NCBI GenBank assembly: GCA_021324885.1
Contig: JAJPIF010000025.1
Coordinates: 110,713-174,712 of the forward strand
From: Pseudomonadota bacterium
GTDB taxonomy: Bacteria; Desulfobacterota; Binatia; Binatales; Binataceae
Length of the DNA: 64,000 nt
Reading direction: 5' to 3'
The notes under the pieces are model-generated. The model made no database searches. It was not told the origin of the DNA and saw only the letters and a program-made list of their open reading frames with translations. The position numbers and the translations under genes are program-made. Numbering within the stretch: position 1 is the first letter of the stretch; every line of letters starts with the position of its first letter. Below, in pieces: positions 51,510 to 58,811 of the stretch.

Positions 51510-52631
51510 ATGGAAAATCTGCCCGCCTTCAAAATGGTATCCGCCGATTCTCATGTCGTCGAACCGCCCAATCTGTGGGTCGAACGCGTCGATCTGCGCT
51601 ACCGCGAGCGCGCCCCGCGCATCGTCAGCGAGCCGGACTCGGACTACCTGGTGTGCGAAGGCGGGCTGACCTACAAGCATCCTATCGGCCTGACCGTGTG
51701 CACCGAAGCCGCCGACGACGAGGTCAGCATGATCGGTCGCTTCGCTAACGTGCGCAAGGGAGCGTGGGACCCCCACGCCCGTCTGGCCGACATGGACCGC
51801 GACGGGGTGGAGGCGGAAATCCTTTACACCAGTTTCGGCCTCAGCATGTTTTCAATCCCCGATCCGGACTTTCAACTGGCCTGCTTCCGCGCTTTCAATG
51901 ATTGGTTGGCGGAGTACAGCTCCGGCGCCCCCAACCGGTTGTACGGTGTGGCGATGATTCCGACCGATCCGATCGAAGCGGCCACGGCGGAGATGGCGCG
52001 CTGCCGCAAGATGGGTTTGCGGGCGGCCATGATCAGTATCAGCCAGGACACCGGCCAGGGCTACGAAAATCCGGCCTACGATCCAATCTGGTCGGCGTCG
52101 GAAGACCTGGAAATGCCGATCAGCCTGCACGTCGCGGCCAGCAAGAAACACTTCTCCCAGACCGGCAATGTGATGGCGGATTTCTCACTCGCCTTCACGC
52201 CGACCATGTACTCGCTGGCGGCGATGATCTTCTCTGGCGTGTTCGACCGCCATCGCAAGCTCAAGGTGGTGTCGGTGGAAAACGACGCCGCGTGGGTGGC
52301 GGGAATCCTGGAGCGGATGGACTTCCGCGCTCATCGCGATCGGGGATGGGCGGGCGCCTTCAACGCCATCACGTCGGGCCGCCCGCCCAGCCAGATCTTC
52401 CACGAACACGTGGGCGTCACCTTCATGCGCGATCGCACCGCGGTGCGCAACCGCGACATCATCGGGCTCTCCAACCTGATGTGGGGCTCCGACTATCCGC
52501 ACTTCGACGGCACCTGGCCGCATTCAAAGGAGGTGCTCTCGGAGCATTTCGGCGGTGTCCCGATCGAAGATCAACTGCGCATCGCGCGGCGCAACGCTAT
52601 CGAGTTGTACCGCCTGCCACTTGAGCAATGA
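51510..52631 (+). CDS. Amidohydrolase family 2 protein
   Basis: Metal-dependent hydrolase or decarboxylase-like protein, 373 residues, paralogue of the 48616-49728 gene. VSADSHVVEPPNLWVERVD opens it; DRDGVEAEILYTSFG, MPISLHVAASK, RHRKLKVVSVENDAAWVAG and LMWGSDYPHFDGTWPHS follow in the same order. Differences cluster around residues 45-65 and in the substrate lid, suggesting a different substrate. GGGGAG lies 9 nt before the ATG. It is divergent from mmsA across 180 bp, so the trio may be co-regulated. Confidence 0.94.
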   Translation: MENLPAFKMVSADSHVVEPPNLWVERVDLRYRERAPRIVSEPDSDYLVCEGGLTYKHPIGLTVCTEAADDEVSMIGRFANVRKGAWDPHARLADMDRDGVEAEILYTSFGLSMFSIPDPDFQLACFRAFNDWLAEYSSGAPNRLYGVAMIPTDPIEAATAEMARCRKMGLRAAMISISQDTGQGYENPAYDPIWSASEDLEMPISLHVAASKKHFSQTGNVMADFSLAFTPTMYSLAAMIFSGVFDRHRKLKVVSVENDAAWVAGILERMDFRAHRDRGWAGAFNAITSGRPPSQIFHEHVGVTFMRDRTAVRNRDIIGLSNLMWGSDYPHFDGTWPHSKEVLSEHFGGVPIEDQLRIARRNAIELYRLPLEQ

Positions 52632-52655
52632 GAGAGCAGGCGAATTCTTTGTGGG

Positions 52656-52946
52656 TTATTGCCCGGTGATGAGGAAGGTCACCCGTCTTAGCGCGTGGTG
52701 CTGCGAGGAGCAGGCGACGACACCGCCAGCGCCCAGCGAGGTGCAATCATCGATGCAATCGTCGTACTCGCTGCGGGTATCGGCCAGGCATTCCTCGAGG
52801 TCTTGGAGATCTTCGTCGCCATGGCTGTAATCGGCGCGGCATTGGCCCAGGTTGGAGACGTATTCGCCCTTGCAATCGTCGTCGCATCCGCCGGCGTGCG
52901 CCGGGAGCGGCGCTGCGAGCGCAAACGCGAACAGGCAGGACAGCAT
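52656..52946 (-). CDS. Exported cysteine-rich small protein with mirrored CX3C motifs
   Basis: Predicted exported protein of 96 residues, family unknown. A signal peptide (LSCLFAFALAAPLPAHA) precedes a strongly acidic mature part. Its six cysteines have a mirror-symmetric spacing: C-x3-C-x10-C-x16-C-x10-C-x3-C (CDDDC to CIDDC). This suggests a helical hairpin closed by three disulfides, as in CHCH-like folds. A seventh Cys follows in GGVVACSSQ. The start is uncertain: the ATG at 52946 gives a minimal signal peptide; a TTG at 52973 would add positive charge, and an ATG at 53039 a longer N-terminus. None has a good RBS. It converges with the 51.5-kb amidohydrolase and is divergent from the next exported protein. 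Confidence 0.65.
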   Translation of the reverse strand: MLSCLFAFALAAPLPAHAGGCDDDCKGEYVSNLGQCRADYSHGDEDLQDLEECLADTRSEYDDCIDDCTSLGAGGVVACSSQHHALRRVTFLITGQ

Positions 52947-53194
52947 CTTGAGCCGGGCAGCCGTTCGCGGCAAGCTTTTAACGCCGCAACGGCGCGGCTG
53001 TGAAACTGCAAACGTAAAAAACTTACTGGCCCAGGTCATCTCCGCCAATCGCCAGCGTGAGCCGCTTGACCTTCGATACTTGAACAATTCTGATTGACAA
53101 ATGCTCCCAAGGCAATTGGCTGCGCGTTTTCGACCGTGCCCGCCTTCGAAAATTTCCTGAACACGGGCGGTCGAGCAGCGCGCTTTGGTCCCGC

Positions 53195-54544
53195 GTGAGT
53201 ATCGGTATTTTTTCCCGCAGACGCGGCGCATTGCTCCGCGGCCTGTTGATTCTGGCTTCGATCGCGGTCGTATCACCGGCTGGCGCCAGTCCGCGGGTCT
53301 GGCAACCCCTGCTGCTGCGGGGAAAACAGCTCCCGCAACTCCTGAATGTTCCGGTCAGCCGGATCGAAGTCCTCGCCGTCCATCATGGCAGGCTTGAACC
53401 GATTCCGTTCCAGGTCGATTCGGTCCTGATCGGCGGAATTTACGCTTTGCCGCAGGGACCCGTACCCACGGCAATCGTCGGCGAGCAGGCGGTCGGGCCG
53501 GACGACGAAATAACGATGATGATGTTCGATCTGGGCGAGCGCATCCCCGACACGACCGTGCTGCCCACGGGCGCCCTTGAAGTTGCAGTGACGGATCCGC
53601 TGGGTGGCCCGCAGCGTTACGTCTACATGGCCGCCGTCAAAAATCCGCGGCTGAGCCCGGCTCACTACGTCGATTACGATCCGCGACACGAGATCGTGGA
53701 AACCGACAGCTACAGACTCGGCTTTAAGAACGAATTTCCCGATGACTTTCGCCTCCAAAGCCACAAGGGTGAACTTTCCCAAAACCTGATCGACGGGTTT
53801 GAGCTGCGTGGCCGGGTCTCACTGCTCAATCTGATCAAGGTGCATCTGACCGAAAAGGACATCAAAAGCCGCCTGCTCGCTTACCGCGTTGGACCGGTAC
53901 GAGTGATTCGGCGCGTTGGCCATCGCATTGAGATCTTAAAGCCGATTCAATCGCCCGAGGTTTCCACCGTGGAGTTCTTCTATCGCGATTTCGGGCAGGC
54001 GCCGTTCACGATGCGCCTTCCCTGGCACAGGCTGTTCCGTGATGTCCAGGGCACAATCGCGATGGAGTTCATGAATTTGCGCGGTTATTCGATCCTGGCC
54101 TCCGGGCTGGAGCAGCCAATCGAAATCAACAACAGCGGCGCCGCCGCGATCATCGATCACGACACGCCGGCCACATGGCTCGCGCTGCGCGGCGGCGGCC
54201 GCCTGATGCTGCAAACCTTTGCGCCGTCTGCGGATCTCGATCAAATCACGCGCGAACTCTATTACCAAGCCGAGCCGTGCCGCTCCGGGGGTCCGCAATG
54301 CGGGCTGGCGGCCGCGGTTGGAATTGAGACCGACGGATGGCAGCGCCTGTCCAGCGGACCCCATCGCTTTGATCCGTTGCTGATAAGCGCCCCCGAAAAT
54401 TACGGCGCGCGCACAGCAATCGACGAAGCCTCGACCGCCGTGGTGGTAACGGTGCGCGTGGCCAGGCAGCGGTCGCCCAATCCGTCGGCGTCGGTCTCCC
54501 GCGCGGTCATTTCACAGGCGCCGCTTTCCGAGCCCGGCAAATGA
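53195..54544 (+). CDS. Exported protein of unknown function
   Basis: Protein of 449 residues with a signal peptide (RGLLILASIAVVSPAGA, cleavage near residue 31). No domain is recognised. The sequence is mixed alpha/beta with beta-rich stretches such as RYVYMAAVKNPRLSPAHYVD and VEFFYRDFGQAPFTMRLPWH, and a late CRSGGPQC pair. It may be a beta-sandwich or beta-propeller-like periplasmic protein. The start is GTG at 53195. It converges with the MCE transporter operon, ending 1 bp before its last stop codon. Codon use and GC look like the neighbours, so recent transfer is not suggested. Confidence 0.8.
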   Translation: MSIGIFSRRRGALLRGLLILASIAVVSPAGASPRVWQPLLLRGKQLPQLLNVPVSRIEVLAVHHGRLEPIPFQVDSVLIGGIYALPQGPVPTAIVGEQAVGPDDEITMMMFDLGERIPDTTVLPTGALEVAVTDPLGGPQRYVYMAAVKNPRLSPAHYVDYDPRHEIVETDSYRLGFKNEFPDDFRLQSHKGELSQNLIDGFELRGRVSLLNLIKVHLTEKDIKSRLLAYRVGPVRVIRRVGHRIEILKPIQSPEVSTVEFFYRDFGQAPFTMRLPWHRLFRDVQGTIAMEFMNLRGYSILASGLEQPIEINNSGAAAIIDHDTPATWLALRGGGRLMLQTFAPSADLDQITRELYYQAEPCRSGGPQCGLAAAVGIETDGWQRLSSGPHRFDPLLISAPENYGARTAIDEASTAVVVTVRVARQRSPNPSASVSRAVISQAPLSEPGK

Positions 54545-54545
54545 T

Positions 54546-55190
54546 TCAGCCCTGGTGACGGCGGGCGGCGAGCTGCGCGATCGCCTCTGCGATTTGGCGG
54601 CTTAGATCGCCCAGGGCCTGGCTCAATGCGGCCACGCCTTGATCGGTATCGGCTCCGCACGATGCTTTCAGATCGGAGTGGCGGCCTTGAAGGATATGCC
54701 CGTCAACCGGGTTGTCGATACTCCATCGGGCGGCCAAGCCGCTTTCCCCATCGGTGCCACACTCGAAGCGATCGACCGTGATCGCAATCTGATAATCGAC
54801 ATGGGTGGAGCTATACCAGGGAAATTGGATGATTTGCTGGGTCCCGAGCAGCGTCGTCAGGTTTTGCGAAAGCACATGGGTGAAATTGTCTTTGAGCGGC
54901 TCAGCCCAATGATCGTCATTGAGAAAGCGCACCTGGTTAGGAGCGATGCGCGTGGCTATTTCAGAACGCTCCAGATACTGGGGGAATTTGATTGGGCCCA
55001 GGCCCAATACCAACCCGCTGGTGTCGTTCTGATCGATGGCATTTTGCGCGGTCGCAATCGGCGTAAGTAGAAAATAACGGGAATGATCGGGTATCGGCGT
55101 CAGAATAGTGCACGCCGCCAATGAAACCAAAACCGCGATCATCCAAAGTCCGGCCAGACGGATGTGGTGGCTCAAGCTTTGGTGCTTCAT
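54546..55190 (-). CDS. ABC-type transport auxiliary lipoprotein (PqiC-like)
   Basis: Outer-membrane lipoprotein-like component of an MCE system, 214 residues. The lipobox is SLAAC with Cys27 after a hydrophobic run, and YFLLTPIATAQNA follows, as in PqiC/YmbA and Mla-linked lipoproteins. Later motifs are PIKFPQYLERSEIATRIAPN and DHWAEPLKDNFTHVLSQNL, both family-typical. The ATG overlaps the MlaD-like stop as ATGA. It is the last gene of the operon and probably anchors the transport bridge at the outer membrane. Confidence 0.9.
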   Translation of the reverse strand: MKHQSLSHHIRLAGLWMIAVLVSLAACTILTPIPDHSRYFLLTPIATAQNAIDQNDTSGLVLGLGPIKFPQYLERSEIATRIAPNQVRFLNDDHWAEPLKDNFTHVLSQNLTTLLGTQQIIQFPWYSSTHVDYQIAITVDRFECGTDGESGLAARWSIDNPVDGHILQGRHSDLKASCGADTDQGVAALSQALGDLSRQIAEAIAQLAARRHQG

Positions 55191-56206
55191 CGCCCGTCCT
55201 GAGCCACGCCGCGAATCACGGCACTGGGATTGCGCCGCAGAAAATCGGCCAGATCGCGGGTAGAACGTGCGGCGGCGGAAACGTCCTCCAGCGCTTTGTT
55301 GAGTTGATAGTTAACCGGTGAAGCCGGATCGAGAATCGTCCTGGCTTCGAGGAAGGCGCCCTGTGCCGCCACGAACGCCTGCTGGGCCGCCGCCAGAGAC
55401 GATCGCGCCTGGCGCATGGTTTCGGCGGTATTGTCCGAAGCTTCGCGCAAGCTGCGCGAGAGGGGCACAACTTCGGTCCTGATAGTGTCGGTCATGCGCT
55501 GCGCGCTTTGCGCCGCCGCGTCGAGCGAGGTGATCGCAAGCTGAAGCCGGTCCAGCGCGGTTTGAAGCTGCGGCGACTGCACCAGGTCGCGCAGCGCGTC
55601 GGTGGTCCGCGTCATCGAATCGATCGCTGCCTGGAAATCGATTTGGCTCAACCTGCCCAGTACTCTACCGACATCCTGCTGGACCTGCTCGAATTCGGTG
55701 CGGCGAGTCGGGATTTCGGGAAAGGTTGAATTGGGCGGCAGCACGAAATTGGCGGGGGTTCCCGGATGCATATCGAGGTCGACATAGAGCAGTCCGGTGA
55801 GCAGACTTTCCATCGCCAGTTCGCCGCGCAACCCCGCGTCGATCAATCTTTTCAAGGATTTCGGATCGGTCAGATTCAAGGCCTCACCGCCGCGCCTGGT
55901 CATCTTTCTTTCATCCAATTCGATCAAAACCGGCACGCGCATCCCGGTAGGGTTATTGGTCCGGACCGCATACTCGAGTTGATTGAGACTAAGCAATATT
56001 CGATAAACCGAGCCGATTTCGACACCGTGAAATTTCACTGGCGCATCCACGCGCAGGCCGTTGACATTGCTTTGGAAGTACAAAACGTAGATCTGGCGGC
56101 GCCGAAACAGCGAACCTGAGCCCAGAAGCGTAATTGCCAGGATAACCAGCACCAGCGCGCCGGCCACGAACGCTCCGACCACGGCTGGATCTGCTCGTTT
56201 AGCCAT
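55187..56206 (-). CDS. MlaD family (MCE domain) protein
   Basis: Inner-membrane-anchored lipid-binding protein of 339 residues. One N-terminal transmembrane helix (FVAGALVLVILAITLLGSG) precedes the MCE domain (IYVLYFQSNVNGLRVDAPV, FHGVEIGSVYRILL, LRGELAMESLLTGLLYVDLD). The C-terminal half (about 190-330) is a long helical region with repeated Ala/Gln/Ser heptads, probably a coiled coil spanning the periplasm as in PqiB/YebT-like or mycobacterial Mce proteins. It overlaps mlaF-like by 8 bp and the lipoprotein by 4 bp. It would form a hexamer that carries phospholipids or hydrophobic substrates. Confidence 0.93.
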   Translation of the reverse strand: MAKRADPAVVGAFVAGALVLVILAITLLGSGSLFRRRQIYVLYFQSNVNGLRVDAPVKFHGVEIGSVYRILLSLNQLEYAVRTNNPTGMRVPVLIELDERKMTRRGGEALNLTDPKSLKRLIDAGLRGELAMESLLTGLLYVDLDMHPGTPANFVLPPNSTFPEIPTRRTEFEQVQQDVGRVLGRLSQIDFQAAIDSMTRTTDALRDLVQSPQLQTALDRLQLAITSLDAAAQSAQRMTDTIRTEVVPLSRSLREASDNTAETMRQARSSLAAAQQAFVAAQGAFLEARTILDPASPVNYQLNKALEDVSAAARSTRDLADFLRRNPSAVIRGVAQDGR

Positions 56207-57011
56207 GATTTGGCACCAATCCTGACTGTGCTTCTCCTCGCGTCAGAAACCGACGCACCCGAGGATCGTCGCTGTGGTCGCGCAGTTGTCTGGGATTACC
56301 GTAAGCGATGGGCGCGCGGCTCTCGCCGTCCAACAGAACGCTGTCGTCACCGATGGTGAAGATGCTGGCGAGTTCGTGCGTAACCACTACCACGGTCGTG
56401 CCCAGGCTGGCGCGCAATTCCAGGATAAGATCGTCGAGCAGGCGCGAGGTTATCGGATCGAGCCCCGCCGAGGGCTCGTCGAAAAAAAGAATTTCCGGAT
56501 CAAGCGCGATAGCCCTGGCGATCGCGGCGCGTTTTTGCATCCCACCGCTGAGCTGCGACGGATAGAAATCCTCGAATCCCTTGAGCCCGACCATTGCCAG
56601 CTTCAGCGAGGCCACCTCGCGGATTTCGGCCGGGCTCAGATTGGTGAATTCAGCCAGCGGCAGCCCGACGTTTTCCGCCAGGGTCATCGAGGTCCACAAC
56701 GCTCCGCTCTGGTAGGTGACGCCGAAGCGGCGCACAATCTCGCGCCGTTGCTCAGGCCCCGCGGCGGTGAAATTCACCCCGCTGTACAGGACTTCGCCGG
56801 CCACTGGTTCGAGCAGGCCGATCATGGCGCGCAGCAGCGTGCTTTTGCCGCTTCCGCTTCCGCCCATGATGATGAAAATCTCCTGGCGCCTGACCATGAA
56901 GTTGATTTCCCTCATCACGACAAACTCGCCATAGGCGAGCGTGAGATTGCGCACCTCAATATGGGGTTTGAGATCCGCAGACGAGCCGTTTACTGGGTTA
57001 TCGGGCGCCAT
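56199..57011 (-). CDS. ABC transporter ATP-binding protein (MlaF-like)
   Basis: ATPase subunit of the MCE transporter, 270 residues. Walker A is IIMGGSGSGKSTLLRAM, the Q-loop follows in VTYQSGALWTSMTLAENVGL, the signature is PSQLSGGMQKRAAIARA and Walker B LFFDEPSAGLDP. The MlaF-specific R-R-x-x-x-R-F-G-V block is present (EQRREIVRRFGVTY). The ATG at 57011 shares TGATG with the permease stop; one codon earlier a TTG is also in frame. Order permease-ATPase-MCE-lipoprotein as expected. Confidence 0.95.
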   Translation of the reverse strand: MAPDNPVNGSSADLKPHIEVRNLTLAYGEFVVMREINFMVRRQEIFIIMGGSGSGKSTLLRAMIGLLEPVAGEVLYSGVNFTAAGPEQRREIVRRFGVTYQSGALWTSMTLAENVGLPLAEFTNLSPAEIREVASLKLAMVGLKGFEDFYPSQLSGGMQKRAAIARAIALDPEILFFDEPSAGLDPITSRLLDDLILELRASLGTTVVVVTHELASIFTIGDDSVLLDGESRAPIAYGNPRQLRDHSDDPRVRRFLTRGEAQSGLVPNHG

Positions 57012-58228
57012 CAAAGACCAAGAATATTAAACACGACGGCAAAAACACCGCACGCACTGACGACCGCCACGATGCCGGTGACGACCGCGGAGGTGGCGGC
57101 TTCACCCACAGCCGAGGAACTGGAGCCGCATTGGAAACCGCGCAAGCATCCGGCCAGGCCGATCAGGACGCCATAGGCGGCGGCCTTGAACAGGCCGCCT
57201 AACACCGAAGTCAAATCGATCGCCTGAAGTGACGCATCCAGGTAGCTGCGCAGCGAAAGGTGCAGCATCGCGGATCCCACCGCCGCTCCACCCATGATGC
57301 CGAGCAAATCGGAGTACGCGCACAGCAGCGGCATCATCAGGACCAGCGCGATCACGCGCGGGAGAACGAGGAACTCCATCGACGGTATTCCCATCGTCTC
57401 CAGCGCGTCAATCTCCTGGGTCACCTTCATTGCGCCCAATTGCGCGGCGAAAGCGGCGCCGGTGCGTCCCGCCATGATGATCGCGGTCATCATCGCGCCC
57501 ATCTCGCGCACCATCCCGATCGCGACCAGGTTGGCAACGAAAATCTGTGCGCCAACTTTTTCCAATTGCACCGCGCCCATGAAGGCAAGGATGACGCCGA
57601 CCAGAAAGCTGATCAGGGAAACAATTCCCAGCGCGTTCGCTCCGCATTGTTGAACCGTGAGCGCAAGATCCGAAAACTGGTAGCGCGCCCGTCCGCGCAG
57701 GAAATTTACCAAAGCGATGCTGAATTCGCCCAGGAAGGCGAGCGACTCAGTGATCGACCGGCTATAGTCGATGCTCAACTGTCCGATGCGGGCGAGCAGG
57801 CCGGGCGCGGCAGGGGTAGCACGAACGGCCCTGGCTTGCGGCGCCGCTTGGGCCAGGTCCAGCAACCGCTCAAGGCCATGGGGCATCGCGCTTAGATCGA
57901 TCTTGATTGCGCGGCTCCGGGCCAACTCACAAGCCTTGGCGATAAAGGTCACCAGCGCGCTGTCCCAGGCGCCCAGCTCGGCGCCGTCAAAGGCCACGCG
58001 TCTGATCGCGGCACCCTTGGACAGCTCGCGTTCGAAATCGGCGATGGGAGGCAAACCTACGTCGAGCGACCACGCGCCGACCAGCCGAACCAGGAGCGTG
58101 CCGTTTTCGCGCTCGAAAAGAACGGCACTTTCGTCGGTTGCGGCGCCAGCCGCCGGGGCATCCGCCAACGCCGCTCCGCCTCCCTTATCAGCTATGACAG
58201 CGCCTCCCCTGACTGGCCGCTCCACCAT
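57011..58228 (-). CDS. MlaE family permease with N-terminal STAS-like domain
   Basis: Membrane permease of the MCE transporter, 405 residues. Residues 1-130 are soluble and look STAS-like (GTLLVRLVGAWSLDVGLPP, VAFDGAELGAWDSALVTFI), which replaces a separate MlaB subunit. From about residue 140 the MlaE domain has the motifs VRFLRG-like NFLRGRARYQFSDLAL, VGVILAFMGAVQLEKVGAQI, MVREMGAMMTAIIMAGRTGA and VTQEIDALETMGIPSMEFLV, with five to six transmembrane helices. The start is uncertain: the ATG at 58228 is used; frames at 58246 and 58291 are also open and no RBS decides. First gene of the four-gene operon. No MlaC or MlaA gene is present. Confidence 0.92.
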   Translation of the reverse strand: MVERPVRGGAVIADKGGGAALADAPAAGAATDESAVLFERENGTLLVRLVGAWSLDVGLPPIADFERELSKGAAIRRVAFDGAELGAWDSALVTFIAKACELARSRAIKIDLSAMPHGLERLLDLAQAAPQARAVRATPAAPGLLARIGQLSIDYSRSITESLAFLGEFSIALVNFLRGRARYQFSDLALTVQQCGANALGIVSLISFLVGVILAFMGAVQLEKVGAQIFVANLVAIGMVREMGAMMTAIIMAGRTGAAFAAQLGAMKVTQEIDALETMGIPSMEFLVLPRVIALVLMMPLLCAYSDLLGIMGGAAVGSAMLHLSLRSYLDASLQAIDLTSVLGGLFKAAAYGVLIGLAGCLRGFQCGSSSSAVGEAATSAVVTGIVAVVSACGVFAVVFNILGL

Positions 58229-58412
58229 GACAAAGCAATATAGCATTGATGGCGCTGAGAATGGCCCTGGCGCGGAAAATCCCCAGCCCATCTATTCAAC
58301 CGGATGCCCCCCATCGGACGGCTTGAGCATCGGATGCGGCTGGGTTAGAAGGTCTGGACTGTTTGGAGAGTGCCGGCGTTTGTGCGCCGGCGGATTGCGA
58401 GGCAACGTTCTG

Positions 58413-58757
58413 ATGACAGGCCGAATTGGACTGAGAGCTGCGATTTTGGCGGCGCTGATAACGGCAGGCCCGGCCCTGGGGCAAACGGCGATCAAGATTC
58501 ACGACATTTTGCGAAGTCCCGCCGTGTACAACGAGCACAACGTCGCGGTATTCGGGCATGTAAAAGCACTCTCGTTCGGGCCCCATTACACGACCTTCAA
58601 GATCTGCGGCGCGCATTGCCTGGATGTCCTCGCCTGGGGCCATCCACGAATTTCCGAACACCAGGCGCTCAGTGTGCGCGGCCGGTTTCATATTTCGAAG
58701 GAAATCGATCATCGGAAGTGGCGCAATTTGATCGAGGTTGAGCACGGTACTCTCTAA
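58413..58757 (+). CDS. Small exported protein with OB-fold-like domain
   Basis: Protein of 114 residues with a signal peptide (GLRAAILAALITAGPALG). The mature part reads as one OB-fold: IHDILRSPAVYNEHNVAVFG, then HVKALSFGPHYTTFKICGAH, CLDVLAWG and LSVRGRFHISKEID, a pattern like tRNA_anti/bacterial OB-fold proteins that start from x-x-G-x-V. Two cysteines in the CGAHC motif could form a disulfide. The ATG at 58413 follows no strong RBS. It is divergent from the MCE operon across 184 bp and convergent with gamma-glutamyltransferase. Function unknown. Confidence 0.75.
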   Translation: MTGRIGLRAAILAALITAGPALGQTAIKIHDILRSPAVYNEHNVAVFGHVKALSFGPHYTTFKICGAHCLDVLAWGHPRISEHQALSVRGRFHISKEIDHRKWRNLIEVEHGTL

Positions 58758-58811
58758 TCCGAATTCCCCCCTGTGCAGCGTCGTGCCGGCTTGACGGGGT
58801 CAGACCGGTTG

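Noticed and set aside
57771-58412. Long N-terminal extension of the small OB-fold-like protein
   Set aside because: It overlaps the MlaE-like gene on the other strand; the signal peptide follows directly after the ATG at 58413.
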